A stretch of 64,000 bases of DNA. Origin: Jiangella endophytica (GTDB lineage Bacteria; Actinomycetota; Actinomycetes; Jiangellales; Jiangellaceae). The notes under the pieces were generated by a model. The model did no database searches. It saw only the letters and a program-made list of their open reading frames with translations, and was not told the DNA's origin. Numbering within the stretch: position 1 is the stretch's first letter; each line of letters opens with the position of its first letter. Of this stretch, positions 51,991 to 60,727 are shown piece after piece. Location of the stretch: NCBI RefSeq assembly GCF_003427025.1, contig NZ_QVAI01000018.1, positions 99,912 to 163,911 on the forward strand, written 5' to 3'. A program made the position numbers and the translations under genes.

Positions 51991-52941
51991 TCAGCCCTTG
52001 ACGGCGCCGATCATGAGCCCCTTGGTGAAGTGCTTCTGGAGGAACGGGTAGACGAGGAGGATGGGGACGACGGAGATGACGAGGATCGCCATCTGGATGG
52101 ACAGCTGCGGGGGCAGGCTGTCGGAGCCGGCGGAGACCTGGTCGACACCCATCGGGGTCTCGTTGACGACGTAGGTCCGCAGGACCAGCTGCAGGGGCCA
52201 CTTCTCGGGCGAGCTGATGTACAGCAGGGCGTTGAAGAACGCGTTCCAGTAGCCGACGGCGTAGAACAGCCCGATGACGGAGATCACGGCCTTGGACAGC
52301 GGCAACACGATGCGCGCGAGGATCGTGAGGTCGTTCGCACCGTCGATGCGGGCGCTCTCCATGAGCTCGTCCGGGATGTCGAGGAAGAACTCCCTCATGA
52401 CGATGACGTTGAAGGCGTTGATGAGCACCGGAAGGATCAACGCGAACAGGTTGTCGAGCAGGCCGAGCTGTTTGACCACGAGATACATCGGGATCATGCC
52501 GGGGCTGAACAGCATCGTGAAGAGCACTGCCAGCAAGATCGGGCGTGAGCCGAGGGATCCGGGCCGTGACAGCGCGTAGGCGAGCCCAATCGTGCATGCC
52601 AACGACAGCAGCGTGCCGACGACGGTCACGAGGATGCTGATGACCAGTGCCCGGGTGACCACGCCGCCGGACAGGATCGCCTGGTAGGAGGCGAGGCTCG
52701 GTTCACGGACGAGCAGCACGAAACCGCCGTTCTCGGTCACCTCCGCCTGCGTGGCGAGCGAGGTCGAGACCACGGCGAGGAAAGGGAGGATGACGGCGGC
52801 ACAACCGATCGTCAGGATGAGGCCGCGCATGGCTGTCAGCACCCGGTTCGGAGGCCCCATCCAGACCGGGCGCCCGGTGGACGTCGACGGCCTCGCCTTT
52901 CGTGGCTTGGTCCCGAGCCCCAGGGGAGAGGTCGTGGTCAC
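51991..52941 (-). CDS. Sugar ABC transporter permease (LplC/YtcP type)
   Basis: 316 residues, six helices after a 35-residue cytoplasmic start. The permease signature (EAA loop) is DIPDELMESARIDGANDLTILARIVLPLSKAVISVIGLFYAVGYWNAFFNALLYI. The final helix ends LVYPFLQKHFTKGLMIGAVKG, a strong family mark. GTG 52941 overlaps the stop of the partner permease (GTGA). No ATPase gene is in the operon; such systems commonly use a shared MsiK-like ATPase encoded elsewhere. Confidence 0.92.
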   Translation of the reverse strand: MTTTSPLGLGTKPRKARPSTSTGRPVWMGPPNRVLTAMRGLILTIGCAAVILPFLAVVSTSLATQAEVTENGGFVLLVREPSLASYQAILSGGVVTRALVISILVTVVGTLLSLACTIGLAYALSRPGSLGSRPILLAVLFTMLFSPGMIPMYLVVKQLGLLDNLFALILPVLINAFNVIVMREFFLDIPDELMESARIDGANDLTILARIVLPLSKAVISVIGLFYAVGYWNAFFNALLYISSPEKWPLQLVLRTYVVNETPMGVDQVSAGSDSLPPQLSIQMAILVISVVPILLVYPFLQKHFTKGLMIGAVKG

Positions 52942-53933
52942 TTGTGGTACACCCCCCGCTCACCGAACTTGTGCGCGAGCTTGTTCGCACCCAGCACCAA
53001 GAGCACTGAGATGACACCCTTCGTGAGGCCGACGGCGGCCGCCTGGCCCCAGTTGCCGCCGACGATTCCGTGGTTGTAGACGTAGGTGTCGAGGACCTCG
53101 CTCGCCGTCGCGCCGACCGCGCCCTGCTGCAGGATGATCTGCTCGAAGCCGACCGTGAGGGCGTCCCCGAGCCGCAGGATCAGCAGCAGGATGAACACCG
53201 ACCGGATCGCCGGCAGCGTGACATGCCACATGCGCCGCAGCGCGCCGGCGCCGTCCATCGCCGCCGCCTCGTATAGCGAGGTGTCGACCCGCGAGATGGC
53301 AGCCAGGAAGATGATCGTGCCCCACCCGGTGTCCTTCCAGATCACCTGGCTGGTGATCAGGACCTCGAACAGCTCCGGCACGCCGATGATGGAGAACGTC
53401 GTCATGTCGTGCTCTCGCAGGAGCGTGTTCACCATGCCCGCGTTCCCGAGGATCTGCTGGAACAACGCGACGACGATCACCCAGGACAGGAAGTGCGGCA
53501 TGTAGAGGACGGACTGCACGATCCGCTTGAGCCGCTCGGAGATGACTTCGTTGAGAAGAAGCGCGAGCGCGAGCGGCAGCGGGAACACGAACAGAACCTG
53601 GATCAGCGTGATGATCAACGTGTTCGTCAACGCGTTCAGGAACAGTGGGTCACCCGAGAAGATCACCTCGAAGTTGTCCCAGCCGACCCAGGGACTCTCC
53701 GAGATCGTCAAGAACGGCAGATACCCCTTGAACGCGATCACGTTCCCCAGCAAGGGGAGGTAGTGGAACAACAGCACCACCAGCACGCCCGGGGTGGCCA
53801 GCAGCAGGAGAAGCCGGTCCCGCCGCCAGCGGGCGAGGGTCTGGCCGGGGCGTCGCGCCGGGCGGGTGGTCGCCGCCGGCGACGAGCCCTTCCGCACGGA
53901 CTTCCGAGGCGGTCGTTCAGCGAGTTGGGACAA
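52938..53933 (-). CDS. Sugar ABC transporter permease (LplB/YtcQ-partner type)
   Basis: 331 residues. A basic N-terminal tail precedes LLLLLATPGVLVVLLFHYLPLLGNVIAFKGY. The EAA loop is SLYEAAAMDGAGALRRMWHVTLPAIRSVFILLLILRLGDAL, and the end is GERGVYHK. This is the LplB kind of permease for oligosaccharide importers. The start is TTG 53933 with GGGAGG 6 nt upstream; it overlaps the 3' end of the pyruvyl transferase-like gene by 17 bp, so they are cotranscribed. Confidence 0.92.
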   Translation of the reverse strand: MSQLAERPPRKSVRKGSSPAATTRPARRPGQTLARWRRDRLLLLLATPGVLVVLLFHYLPLLGNVIAFKGYLPFLTISESPWVGWDNFEVIFSGDPLFLNALTNTLIITLIQVLFVFPLPLALALLLNEVISERLKRIVQSVLYMPHFLSWVIVVALFQQILGNAGMVNTLLREHDMTTFSIIGVPELFEVLITSQVIWKDTGWGTIIFLAAISRVDTSLYEAAAMDGAGALRRMWHVTLPAIRSVFILLLILRLGDALTVGFEQIILQQGAVGATASEVLDTYVYNHGIVGGNWGQAAAVGLTKGVISVLLVLGANKLAHKFGERGVYHK

Positions 53934-55233
53934 GGTCTGCCTCCCGGTCCCCTCGGGTGAACTCGGTTGCCCCCTCGCCGAACAGGATGGTGCGGGCGAC
54001 CTCCCGCAGGCGACCGACGGCCGCGGCGTTCATGGCCGACGACGTCGCCCGGGATGCCGCCTCGTCCTCGAGGAGCGCCTCGACGGCCGCGGCCGCGCCC
54101 TCCGGGCCGTCCGGCTCGATCTCGACGACGACGTCCGTCCCGCCGAGGTCGGCGAACATCTCACCCTTGACGGTGTCGGTGGGCTGACGCACGTAGAGCG
54201 TAGGCGTGCCATGGACGGACGCGAGGATCGGCGAGTGGCACTCCATGCTGACGACGGCGCGGGCGCGGGCGTAGACGGCGCTCGCCTCCTCGAGCGGCCA
54301 GTACCGGTCGAGGACGGTGACCTGGTCGACGACGTCGTCCGGGACGCGTGGCAACAGCTCGTCCTGTGCCAACTCCACCGCGTAGCTCATCTCGGGCACG
54401 ACGACGGCCCGCTGGCCCGTGGAACGGACCCAGGTGGCGATCGCGGCGGCGAGAGTGTCGAGGTCGAGGCCGACGGTGCCGGCGTTGATCGCGTACCGGC
54501 GGTCGAACTCCCGGGTGCGCTCCGTTCCGTAGATGTCCGGGTACGGCGTGTAGCGCAGCCGGGGCACGAAGCACCCGAACTCCCCGGCCGTGAGACCCAG
54601 CGCGGCCAGGAAGGCGTCAGCGGCAGCGTCGTCGCGGTAGCGATAGGCGAACGTGCCGTCCGGTCCGAACTCGAGCACCCCGGGTCGAGCCCCCTGGGAG
54701 CGCAGGTACTCGAGGCTGATCGAGTCCCGCGCGAACAGGAACTCGGCGCCGTCGATGATCGCGCGGGCGTCGTCCTCGAGGAACGTCGCCGGCAGGTCCT
54801 GCGTCATGACGCGCAACCGCTCGAGCGAGCCCCAGGCAGGCGGGGAGAACGGGTCGACCGTCACGCCGCCATAGCCGTACGGGCGGTCGGACCGCTCACG
54901 CCACACGGCCAGCTCCGGCACCAGCGAGGCGCTCGCCGCCGAGCCGTGCACGAAGAGGTCCGCGGAGTCCCACGCCTCGGCGAGCTCCGGCGTCGTCGGC
55001 ACCCCGGCCTCGTCGAGGTCGCCCCGCACGATCGTGACGGTCGGGATCACCCGGCGGAGCATCGCCTCCTCGCGCTCGCCGAGGCGCATCGGCCACAGCG
55101 TGATGCGGGCATCGGGCTCGGCGTCGAGCAGGGCGGCGATGAGGCCGGGCGAGTGTGCGACGTCGCCGATGTTCACGTTCGCCCACGACGAGCGCAGGAG
55201 CACGGAGCGGGGCGTGGCGGTGGTGGAGGTCAA
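53917..55233 (-). CDS. Polysaccharide pyruvyl transferase family protein
   Basis: 438 residues of the PS_pyruv_trans family: LRSSWANVNIGDVAHSPGLIAALLDAEPDARITLWPMRLGE at the N-terminus, then FLFARDSISLEYLRSQGARPGVLEFGPDGTFAYRYR and SMECHSPILASVHGTPTLYVRQPTDTVKGEMFADLG near the C-terminus. The family is named for transfer of pyruvate ketals to glycans, but many members are unstudied. As first structural gene of a degradation operon it may instead act on an unusual sugar. Start TTG 55233 with GGAAGGAC upstream. Promoter and operators lie at 55295-55376. Confidence 0.78.
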   Translation of the reverse strand: MTSTTATPRSVLLRSSWANVNIGDVAHSPGLIAALLDAEPDARITLWPMRLGEREEAMLRRVIPTVTIVRGDLDEAGVPTTPELAEAWDSADLFVHGSAASASLVPELAVWRERSDRPYGYGGVTVDPFSPPAWGSLERLRVMTQDLPATFLEDDARAIIDGAEFLFARDSISLEYLRSQGARPGVLEFGPDGTFAYRYRDDAAADAFLAALGLTAGEFGCFVPRLRYTPYPDIYGTERTREFDRRYAINAGTVGLDLDTLAAAIATWVRSTGQRAVVVPEMSYAVELAQDELLPRVPDDVVDQVTVLDRYWPLEEASAVYARARAVVSMECHSPILASVHGTPTLYVRQPTDTVKGEMFADLGGTDVVVEIEPDGPEGAAAAVEALLEDEAASRATSSAMNAAAVGRLREVARTILFGEGATEFTRGDREADLVPTR

Positions 55234-55294
55234 CAGTGTCCTTCCGAGTGCGGCGTCCGCGTACGGTCCGGCGTCGCCCCTTGACGGAGGACGC

Positions 55295-55376
55295 TGACGT
55301 ATCGTCGCGTCAACGTAACCGAGGACACATCGTCACGTCAAGGCTGTGACTCAATTCGTGACGCGACGATGCGTCA
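55295..55376 (-). promoter_or_regulatory. Operon promoter with LacI operators
   Basis: TGACGTATCGTCGCGTCA (55295-55312) and TGACGCGACGATGCGTCA (55359-55376, whose reverse complement differs from the first at one base) have TGACG-N8-CGTCA symmetry. A weaker copy lies at 55323-55340 (14 of 18 bases). A -35 TTGACG (55341-55336) and -10 TTACGT (55318-55313) lie among them, 17 bp apart. Confidence 0.7.
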
Positions 55377-55381
55377 GCCAC

Positions 55382-56401
55382 TCACCAGAGGCGCGGCAAC
55401 ACCGGAGGCGGCGCGGTGCTAGCGCGCGGGATCAGCACGGGTGCGGGCTCGTCGACCAGGCCGAACCGCGTCGGCGAGTCCTCCAGGATCGCCGCGATCG
55501 CGTCGACGGCGCGTGCCCCGAGCTCGGCCATCGGCATGCGCACGGTCGCGAGCGCGGGGCGGACGTCACCGGCGACGTCCGCGTCGTGGATCGCGATCAC
55601 GGAGAGGTCGTCCGGGATGGAGATGCCGGCATCGTGAGCCGCCGCGTAGATGCCGATGCCCGCGAGCACGTTGTTGACTACGAGCGCCGTCGGCCGGCGG
55701 CCGGAGTCGATGACCTCCTGGAGGGCCGCGGCGCCTGCCTCGGACCCGTGGCCGGTCGGGATCGCATCACGCGCCTCGAGGCCGGCGTCGAGCATCGCGC
55801 CGGCGTAACCCCGGTGCCGTTCCATCGTCGGGACCCACCGCTCGCCGCCCACGAACTCGATATCCCGGTGGCCGAGGTCGAGCAGGTGCTGCGTCGCCAC
55901 GCGGCCGGCCGCGGCGTCGTCGATCGCCAGCCAGCGGCCGTCCGGGGCGTGACGCCCCTCGACGACGATCACCGGGGCGGGGCGGGCGCGCAGGTGGGCG
56001 AGCACCTCGTCGTCGATGAGGCCCTCGCTCCGCAGGATGATGCCGTCGATCGAACCCTGCCCCAGCAGGCGCGCGAGGAAGTGGCTGCCGGAGCGCATCC
56101 AGCGCGCGTCGCCCAGCACGACCGCCCACCCGCGCGCCTCCGCGGCGTCGTAGATACCGTGGAACATGTCGCGGTAGATCGGGTTCTCGATCTTCTCGAC
56201 GACGACGGCGATCGTCCCCGAGCGTTGCCGGCGCAGGGCCCGTGCGGCGTCGTTCGGGACGTACCCCAGTTCCTCGATGACGGCCTCGACGCGGGCACGC
56301 GTCTCGTCGCTCATCCGGGTGTGCGTGGTGCCGTTGATGACGGCGGACACGACGGAGACCGAGACCCCGGCGCGGCGTGCGATCTCCTTCTGGGTACCCA
56401 T
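55382..56401 (-). CDS. LacI-family transcriptional repressor
   Basis: 339 residues. The HTH is TQKEIARRAGVSVSVVSAVINGTTHTRMSDETRARVEAVIEELGYVPNDAARAL with the hinge helix. The sugar-binding core begins RSGTIAVVVEKIENPIYRDMFHGIYDAAEARGWAVVL and contains VVNNVLAGIGIYAAAHDAGISIPDDLSVIAIHDAD. ATG 56401 is 7 nt after TACCAT (minus strand), so leaderless; ATG 56410 lies in the -10. A related 18-bp site at 56416-56433 suggests autorepression. It lies upstream of, and in the same direction as, the polysaccharide operon it likely controls. Confidence 0.92.
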   Translation of the reverse strand: MGTQKEIARRAGVSVSVVSAVINGTTHTRMSDETRARVEAVIEELGYVPNDAARALRRQRSGTIAVVVEKIENPIYRDMFHGIYDAAEARGWAVVLGDARWMRSGSHFLARLLGQGSIDGIILRSEGLIDDEVLAHLRARPAPVIVVEGRHAPDGRWLAIDDAAAGRVATQHLLDLGHRDIEFVGGERWVPTMERHRGYAGAMLDAGLEARDAIPTGHGSEAGAAALQEVIDSGRRPTALVVNNVLAGIGIYAAAHDAGISIPDDLSVIAIHDADVAGDVRPALATVRMPMAELGARAVDAIAAILEDSPTRFGLVDEPAPVLIPRASTAPPPVLPRLW

Positions 56402-56408
56402 ACGCGTC

Positions 56409-56433
56409 ATGGTATCGACGTAACGTCACGTCC
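56409..56433 (-). promoter_or_regulatory. Promoter and operator of lacI-type gene
   Basis: The -10 TACCAT (minus strand, 56414-56409) ends 7 nt before ATG 56401. CGACGTAACGTCACGTCC (56416-56433) matches 14 of 18 bases of the operon operator and lies just upstream of the -10. Confidence 0.6.
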
Positions 56434-56647
56434 GGCGCGGACCCTCGATCACGCAGACGTCAGCGCGACGCCGGAGCGACCCCCGGGCTCCGCTCGACCT
56501 GAGCGGCGAGCCCGCCCGGCTCCTGGAATGCAGTTCGAGTCGGTCAGCGCCTCGGCCACCTCCTGCACCGACCTCGACGCCTCCGCGCGGAGAGGCCGCT
56601 GGCGGCGACGAACTGGCGGTGTGGAGACCGAGCCCCGACCCCGAGAC
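56434..56647. other. 214-bp spacer without a supported gene
   Basis: Lies between the lacI promoter and the stop of the MmyB-type regulator. Frames here are short and Arg-rich; no gene or clear hairpin is seen. Confidence 0.4.
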
Positions 56648-57502
56648 TCACAGCTGGCCGGCAGCGACGTCGCCCACCATGCGGCGGGTGTCGTGGTGCT
56701 GCTCCTTGCGCGTCGGGTCGGTCGGGACGTGGAACACCACGAAAGAGGGGACGAACTCCGGCGCTTGCACGACGACAAGTCGCAAGGCCTCCGTAGGGCG
56801 TCCGGGAAGTTCGAAGAATCTGGTCCGGCTGCGGTGGAGCTGCACGTCGTGTTGATCCCACCATTCGCGGAACTCTCCCGAGTTCCGGAACTCCTCCATT
56901 CTCGCCCGCACCCGCGGATCGTCGCCATGAGCCGCCACCAGTGGCCGCCAGCGGTGCACCACGTCGCATGCGTCGGCGGACCACTGAGGAAGCCGCCGCC
57001 GGGCCTCGTCGTCGAACAACAACCAGCGCAGCATGTTGGGGGCCGCGGACGCGGTCGCACCGAAGCCGTCGTAGTAGCGGTCCGCGGACGGGTTCCAGGC
57101 GAGCAGGTCGCAGCTGATGTCGGCTGCGTAGACCGGGTAGGGGTTGTCCTCGTTGAGAACGACCAGTTGCCGGATGATGTCCGCGCCGGAGATCTCGGCC
57201 GTCAGCGGCCGTTGACGGTCGGGCGTCCGCGAAGCCAGTAGGTGCAGATAACGGCGCTCGTCCTCGGACAACAGCAGCACCCGGGCGAGCGCGTCGAGGA
57301 CTTGGTCGGAGGGTTGGACGCTGCGACCCTGCTCCAGGTACCGGTACCAGGTGACGCTGATCCCGGCGAGGACAGCGACCTCGTCGCGTCGAAGGCCAGG
57401 CGTGCGACGCCGCAGCCCGGGCGGAAGGCCGACATCGGCCGGAGAAACCTTCGCTCGTCGGGTCCTCAGGAAGTCTGCAAGGGTCTCGCGATCCTCACTC
57501 AC
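56648..57502 (-). CDS. XRE/MmyB-type helix-turn-helix regulator
   Basis: 284 residues. N-terminal HTH (ETLADFLRTRRAKVSPADVGLPPGLRRRTPGLRRDEVAVLAGISVTWYRYLEQGRSVQPSDQVLDALARVLLLSEDERRYLHLL), then a MmyB-like ligand-binding domain (ADISCDLLAWNPSADRYYDGFG, NMLRWLLFDDEARRRLPQWSADACDVVHRWRPLVAAHGDDPRVRARMEEFRNSGEFREWWDQHDVQ). The family may bind fatty-acid-like ligands. GTG 57502 has AGGGAG about 7 nt upstream. It is divergent from the deacetylase-family gene, which it probably regulates. Confidence 0.88.
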   Translation of the reverse strand: MSEDRETLADFLRTRRAKVSPADVGLPPGLRRRTPGLRRDEVAVLAGISVTWYRYLEQGRSVQPSDQVLDALARVLLLSEDERRYLHLLASRTPDRQRPLTAEISGADIIRQLVVLNEDNPYPVYAADISCDLLAWNPSADRYYDGFGATASAAPNMLRWLLFDDEARRRLPQWSADACDVVHRWRPLVAAHGDDPRVRARMEEFRNSGEFREWWDQHDVQLHRSRTRFFELPGRPTEALRLVVVQAPEFVPSFVVFHVPTDPTRKEQHHDTRRMVGDVAAGQL

Positions 57503-57626
57503 CGGTCGCTCCCTACTGTCGCCGTGCGGCGTCCAGCATACGGTCGCTGCCGAGCCTTGGGGGAACCATGAGTGCGGCACCAACCATCGCTCCCCTTCAT
57601 TGCGTGGAAGGCTGAAGAATCCAGCC

Positions 57627-58502
57627 ATGAGCACGTTTGACCTGTTCGAATACAGCCCGATCGTCGACCGTCCGCCGGTCATGTGGCCCGGCCGCAGCAA
57701 GCTCGCGTTCTACGTCGGTCTCAACATCGAGCACTTCCACGTCGACAAGCCGTCCACGGCATTGAACGACGCCACCGCCCAGCTTGTCCCAGATCCGCTC
57801 AACTATGGCTGGCGAGACTACGGCCTCCGGGTGGGGTTCTGGCGGGTCGCAGAACTCCTGGACACGTACGGGCTGCGTGCCACCGCCTTGCTCAACTCCG
57901 AGGCGGTCCACCACTATCCGCAGGTCATCGAGGCCAGCCTGTCTCGTGACTGGGCCTTGGTCGCACACGGCCGCACCAACTCCGTACTCCACACCGGCAT
58001 GGACGTCGACTCCGAACAGGCCGAGCTGGCCGCGATCCTCGACACGATGGAAACCGCGACCGGTGCCCGGCCCCGCGGGTGGCTGGGCCCAGCGCTGACG
58101 GAGACGTCTGCAACTCCACGGCTCCTGGCCCACCACGGCCTGACCTACTCCCTCGACTGGACCAACGACGAGCAGCCCTACTGGTTCACCGACGTTCCAG
58201 TCATGAGCGTGCCCTACTCGGTCGAACTCAACGATCTGGGCATCTTCACGATGAAAGGCCTCAGCGGCCCCGACTTCGAGGTGATGGTCCGCGACCAGGT
58301 CGACCAGATGCTCGAGGAGACCGCGACCGGCCGCGTGATGGCCTTGGCGCTGCACCCTTTCGTCATCGGCCATCCGTTCCGAGCGAAATACCTCGACCGA
58401 GCGTTGGCCCATATCGCCGGGCGAAGCGGAATTTGGCTCACCACCAGCGACGAGATCGCCGCACACTTCGCCGCCACCTGCCCGCAGGACGGCACGTCAT
58501 GA
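57627..58502 (+). CDS. Polysaccharide deacetylase-family hydrolase
   Basis: 291 residues. The NodB-like fold shows FYVGLNIEHFHVDKPST, YGWRDYGLRVGFWRVAELLDTYGLRATALLNSEAVHHYPQVI, VAHGRTNS (metal His), GWLGPALTETSATPRLLAHHGLTYSLDW and the late HPFVIGHPFRAKYLDRAL. The layout resembles the PuuE-like/allantoinase and formamidase-like deacetylases rather than chitin deacetylases, so a small amide substrate is possible. ATG 57627. It is followed by a broken RidA gene, and RidA partners often occur with such amidohydrolases. Confidence 0.82.
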   Translation: MSTFDLFEYSPIVDRPPVMWPGRSKLAFYVGLNIEHFHVDKPSTALNDATAQLVPDPLNYGWRDYGLRVGFWRVAELLDTYGLRATALLNSEAVHHYPQVIEASLSRDWALVAHGRTNSVLHTGMDVDSEQAELAAILDTMETATGARPRGWLGPALTETSATPRLLAHHGLTYSLDWTNDEQPYWFTDVPVMSVPYSVELNDLGIFTMKGLSGPDFEVMVRDQVDQMLEETATGRVMALALHPFVIGHPFRAKYLDRALAHIAGRSGIWLTTSDEIAAHFAATCPQDGTS

Positions 58503-58518
58503 ACCGCCACCGACGCAC

Positions 58519-58760
58519 ATGAATCCGCAGTCCCGTCACTCGAGTCCGGGATTGACGTGCGCGGTCCGGGTGCCCGCCGGCGCAGACCTGACCTACATCC
58601 GGGGGGTAGAAACGGTGTGGGACCCGACGGCCGGGTGGTCGGCCCATGTGTCGCCGAGCAGACCCGCCGAGCGCTCGCCAACCTGGCCATCTGCCTCACG
58701 GCCCGCCGGCGCCGAGATCATCGATGTCGTCAAGTGGACGAACGCTGACGCCTGGATTCC
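58519..58760 (+). pseudogene. RidA/YjgF-type pseudogene
   Basis: Begins at ATG 58519 with SSPGLTCAVRVPAGADLTYIRG, then the frame must shift to read VGPDGRVVGPCVAEQTRRALANLAICLTA and shift again for AGAEIIDVVKWTNADAW. Together these give the order of a RidA-family enamine/imine deaminase (trimer protein of about 130 residues), with the end missing. At least two frameshifts; no intact product is expected. Its place after the deacetylase gene suggests the two once formed an operon. Confidence 0.7.
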
Positions 58761-58804
58761 GGCACGCTGCGTCGAAGGCGCGAACCAGACTGGAGGTAGA
58801 CCCA

Positions 58805-59359
58805 ATGCGCTATGTCGTCCTGCTCCGCGGCATCAACGTCGGCGGCCGCAACACGGTATCGATGGCCGACTTGCGAGTTCACCTCGCCGCGTCCTTCGCG
58901 AATGTCCGGACCTACATCCAGACGGGCAACATCGTGCTCGACACCGAAGCGAGCGCGAAAGACGTTGCCGCACACATCGAACGCGAACTGCCCCAGGCAT
59001 TCACCGTGGATGCCGAGCTCATCCGGGTCCTGGTGTGTGATGCTGCGGCGTTTCGGACGATACTCGCGGATGCCCCACCGAGATTCGGGGACCAGCCGGA
59101 CACGTACCGATACGACGTCTGGTTCTACCTGGGAACTACGCGACGCGACGTCGAACCCCACGTGTCCCTCAACCCCGGCGTGGACGACGTCCACGCCGGA
59201 GAATCGGCCCTCTACCACCGCCGATTGACCGCTCATGCCACGCGAAGCCGTCTCGCCAGACATCTCCTCGGGACTCCCGTCTACGAGTCGCTGACGGTCC
59301 GGAACTGGCGAACGACGCTGGCCATCGCCGGGATGCTGGATACCCCCGATACAACATGA
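58805..59359 (+). CDS. DUF1697 family protein
   Basis: 184-residue protein: MRYVVLLRGINVGGRNTVSM, then DLRVHLAASFANVRTYIQTGNIVLDTEASA, PDTYRYDVWFYLGTTRRDVEP and the end GTPVYESLTVRNWRTTLAIAGML. This is the standard DUF1697 pattern; function unknown. ATG 58805 has TGGAGGTAG upstream. Only short stretches separate it from the broken RidA gene. Confidence 0.9.
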   Translation: MRYVVLLRGINVGGRNTVSMADLRVHLAASFANVRTYIQTGNIVLDTEASAKDVAAHIERELPQAFTVDAELIRVLVCDAAAFRTILADAPPRFGDQPDTYRYDVWFYLGTTRRDVEPHVSLNPGVDDVHAGESALYHRRLTAHATRSRLARHLLGTPVYESLTVRNWRTTLAIAGMLDTPDTT

Positions 59360-59584
59360 GACGACGCGGTCGCGTCTGGTCCGCCAAACGCCTGGCCGGC
59401 TCAGGGCGTCCAGACGTATTTGGGTAGTCCCGAGCGTGGCGCAACGCCCTGAACCGACCGGGGGTGTCCGGAACCCCGCGGCGGTTCAGAGTGTCTTGGA
59501 TGTGGGGCGCGCCTGGGTCGCGTGGCCCGGATGTGGCCCACGTCGATGTTCCTGGTACGGGTCAGTTCGTGGATGCTTGCTCGG

Positions 59585-60280
59585 TCACGGGCGGCGGAGC
59601 CTGAGGGCGAGGAAGGTCGGTGCGGTATGGGTCCTGTCGTATCGACGAGGATCCACCAGCCGAGCTTCCTCCGTCGCCCGAGGTTCAACCAACTCTTCCA
59701 GCACGAAGCCGGCGCCGAGGAACTCGCCGAGGAACTTCTGAAGTGTCATCCGCCAGTAGTTGATGGTGAGGCCGTCACCGACAGGGAACTCGACTCGGTC
59801 GTCGGCGAAGTAGGAACCGCCGAAGTAGGTCCAGTCACTGGTGGGGTGGGTGGTGGAGACCAGCAGTGTGCCGTCAGGTCGCAGAACGCGGCGAAGCTCG
59901 TCAAGCAGCTGTGCTCGTGCGTCGATGTGGTGGTAGACCAGGGCCATCACGGCCAGGTCGAACGACTGGTCCGCCAAGAAGGCCAGTGGTTCCTCCAGGT
60001 TGTGGTGATGCAGGGCGGCTCGGCCGCCGAGCCGCTGTTGCGCGGCGCGCAAGAGGGTCTCGCTTCCGTCGACGCCCACGACTCGCACGGCACCCAGTTT
60101 CACCAGTTCAGCGGCGTAATGGCCCGCTCCACATCCAAGATCTAGAACGTCGAGGCCGCGCACGTCGCCGGCGAGCTCGAGCATGGCCGGTCGATCGGTA
60201 TAGGCGTTATAGGTGCCGCCTGTCGCGCGAGCGGCGAAGTGCTCGCCCAGGGCATCGTGGTACGCGGTCTCCGCTCTCAC
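59585..60280 (-). CDS. SAM-dependent methyltransferase (class I, ubiE-like)
   Basis: 231 residues. Motif I is VLDLGCGAGHYAAELV, followed by VVGVDGSETLLRAAQQRLGG, FDLAVMALVYHHIDARAQLLDELRRVLRPDGTLLVSTTHPTSDW. The C-terminal part (FPVGDGLTINYWRMTLQKFLGEFLGAGFVLEELVEPRA) is typical of small-molecule methyltransferases. The start GTG 60280 (VRAETAYHDALGEHF) fits the family; GTG 60307 would add nine unlikely residues. Substrate unknown. Confidence 0.82.
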   Translation of the reverse strand: MRAETAYHDALGEHFAARATGGTYNAYTDRPAMLELAGDVRGLDVLDLGCGAGHYAAELVKLGAVRVVGVDGSETLLRAAQQRLGGRAALHHHNLEEPLAFLADQSFDLAVMALVYHHIDARAQLLDELRRVLRPDGTLLVSTTHPTSDWTYFGGSYFADDRVEFPVGDGLTINYWRMTLQKFLGEFLGAGFVLEELVEPRATEEARLVDPRRYDRTHTAPTFLALRLRRP

Positions 60281-60727
60281 CCGGCCATCCTCACACGACG
60301 AGACCACCGGGTTCAGAACGCGTAGTTCGCGAAGGACCGCCCGGCCGGGGCCACTACCGGCAACGACGCATTCGACTCCGTCGAATCCTCCCGCTACGCC
60401 AACGGATCCGCGCGAAGAGCCGTGCCGTTGACCTCCCGGCGTTGAGACCTGGTCGTGGTTGCTTCCGACGACGTCGGGGTCGTCCTGGATGTTGGAGGCG
60501 CCCAGGACGATCGGTGCGAGGAGGCCGGTCGACGTCCTGTGGCATGACCTGTCAGCCGGGACCCGATCCGGAACGCGACGCCACGCTGATGCCGTGATGC
60601 CTGTCGCTTTGCAGCGGCGCGTAGGCGGGACCCGGGAACGCAGGAACGAGCAGGGCGATTCTGGGCAGCGGGCCGACCGGTGGTGCGCGCCCTGCCCGAC
60701 CGCCGCCGGCCGGAGTTGCCGAGGTGT
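60281..60727. other. 447-bp region without a supported gene
   Basis: Small frames in all registers are Arg/Pro-rich or broken. A fragment (RPAGATTGNDAFDSVESSRYANGSARRAVPL) may be part of a lost gene, but I cannot place it. Confidence 0.4.

Noticed and set aside
52960..53276. Small ORFs inside the permease genes
   Set aside because: Out-of-frame shadows of the LplB-type permease.
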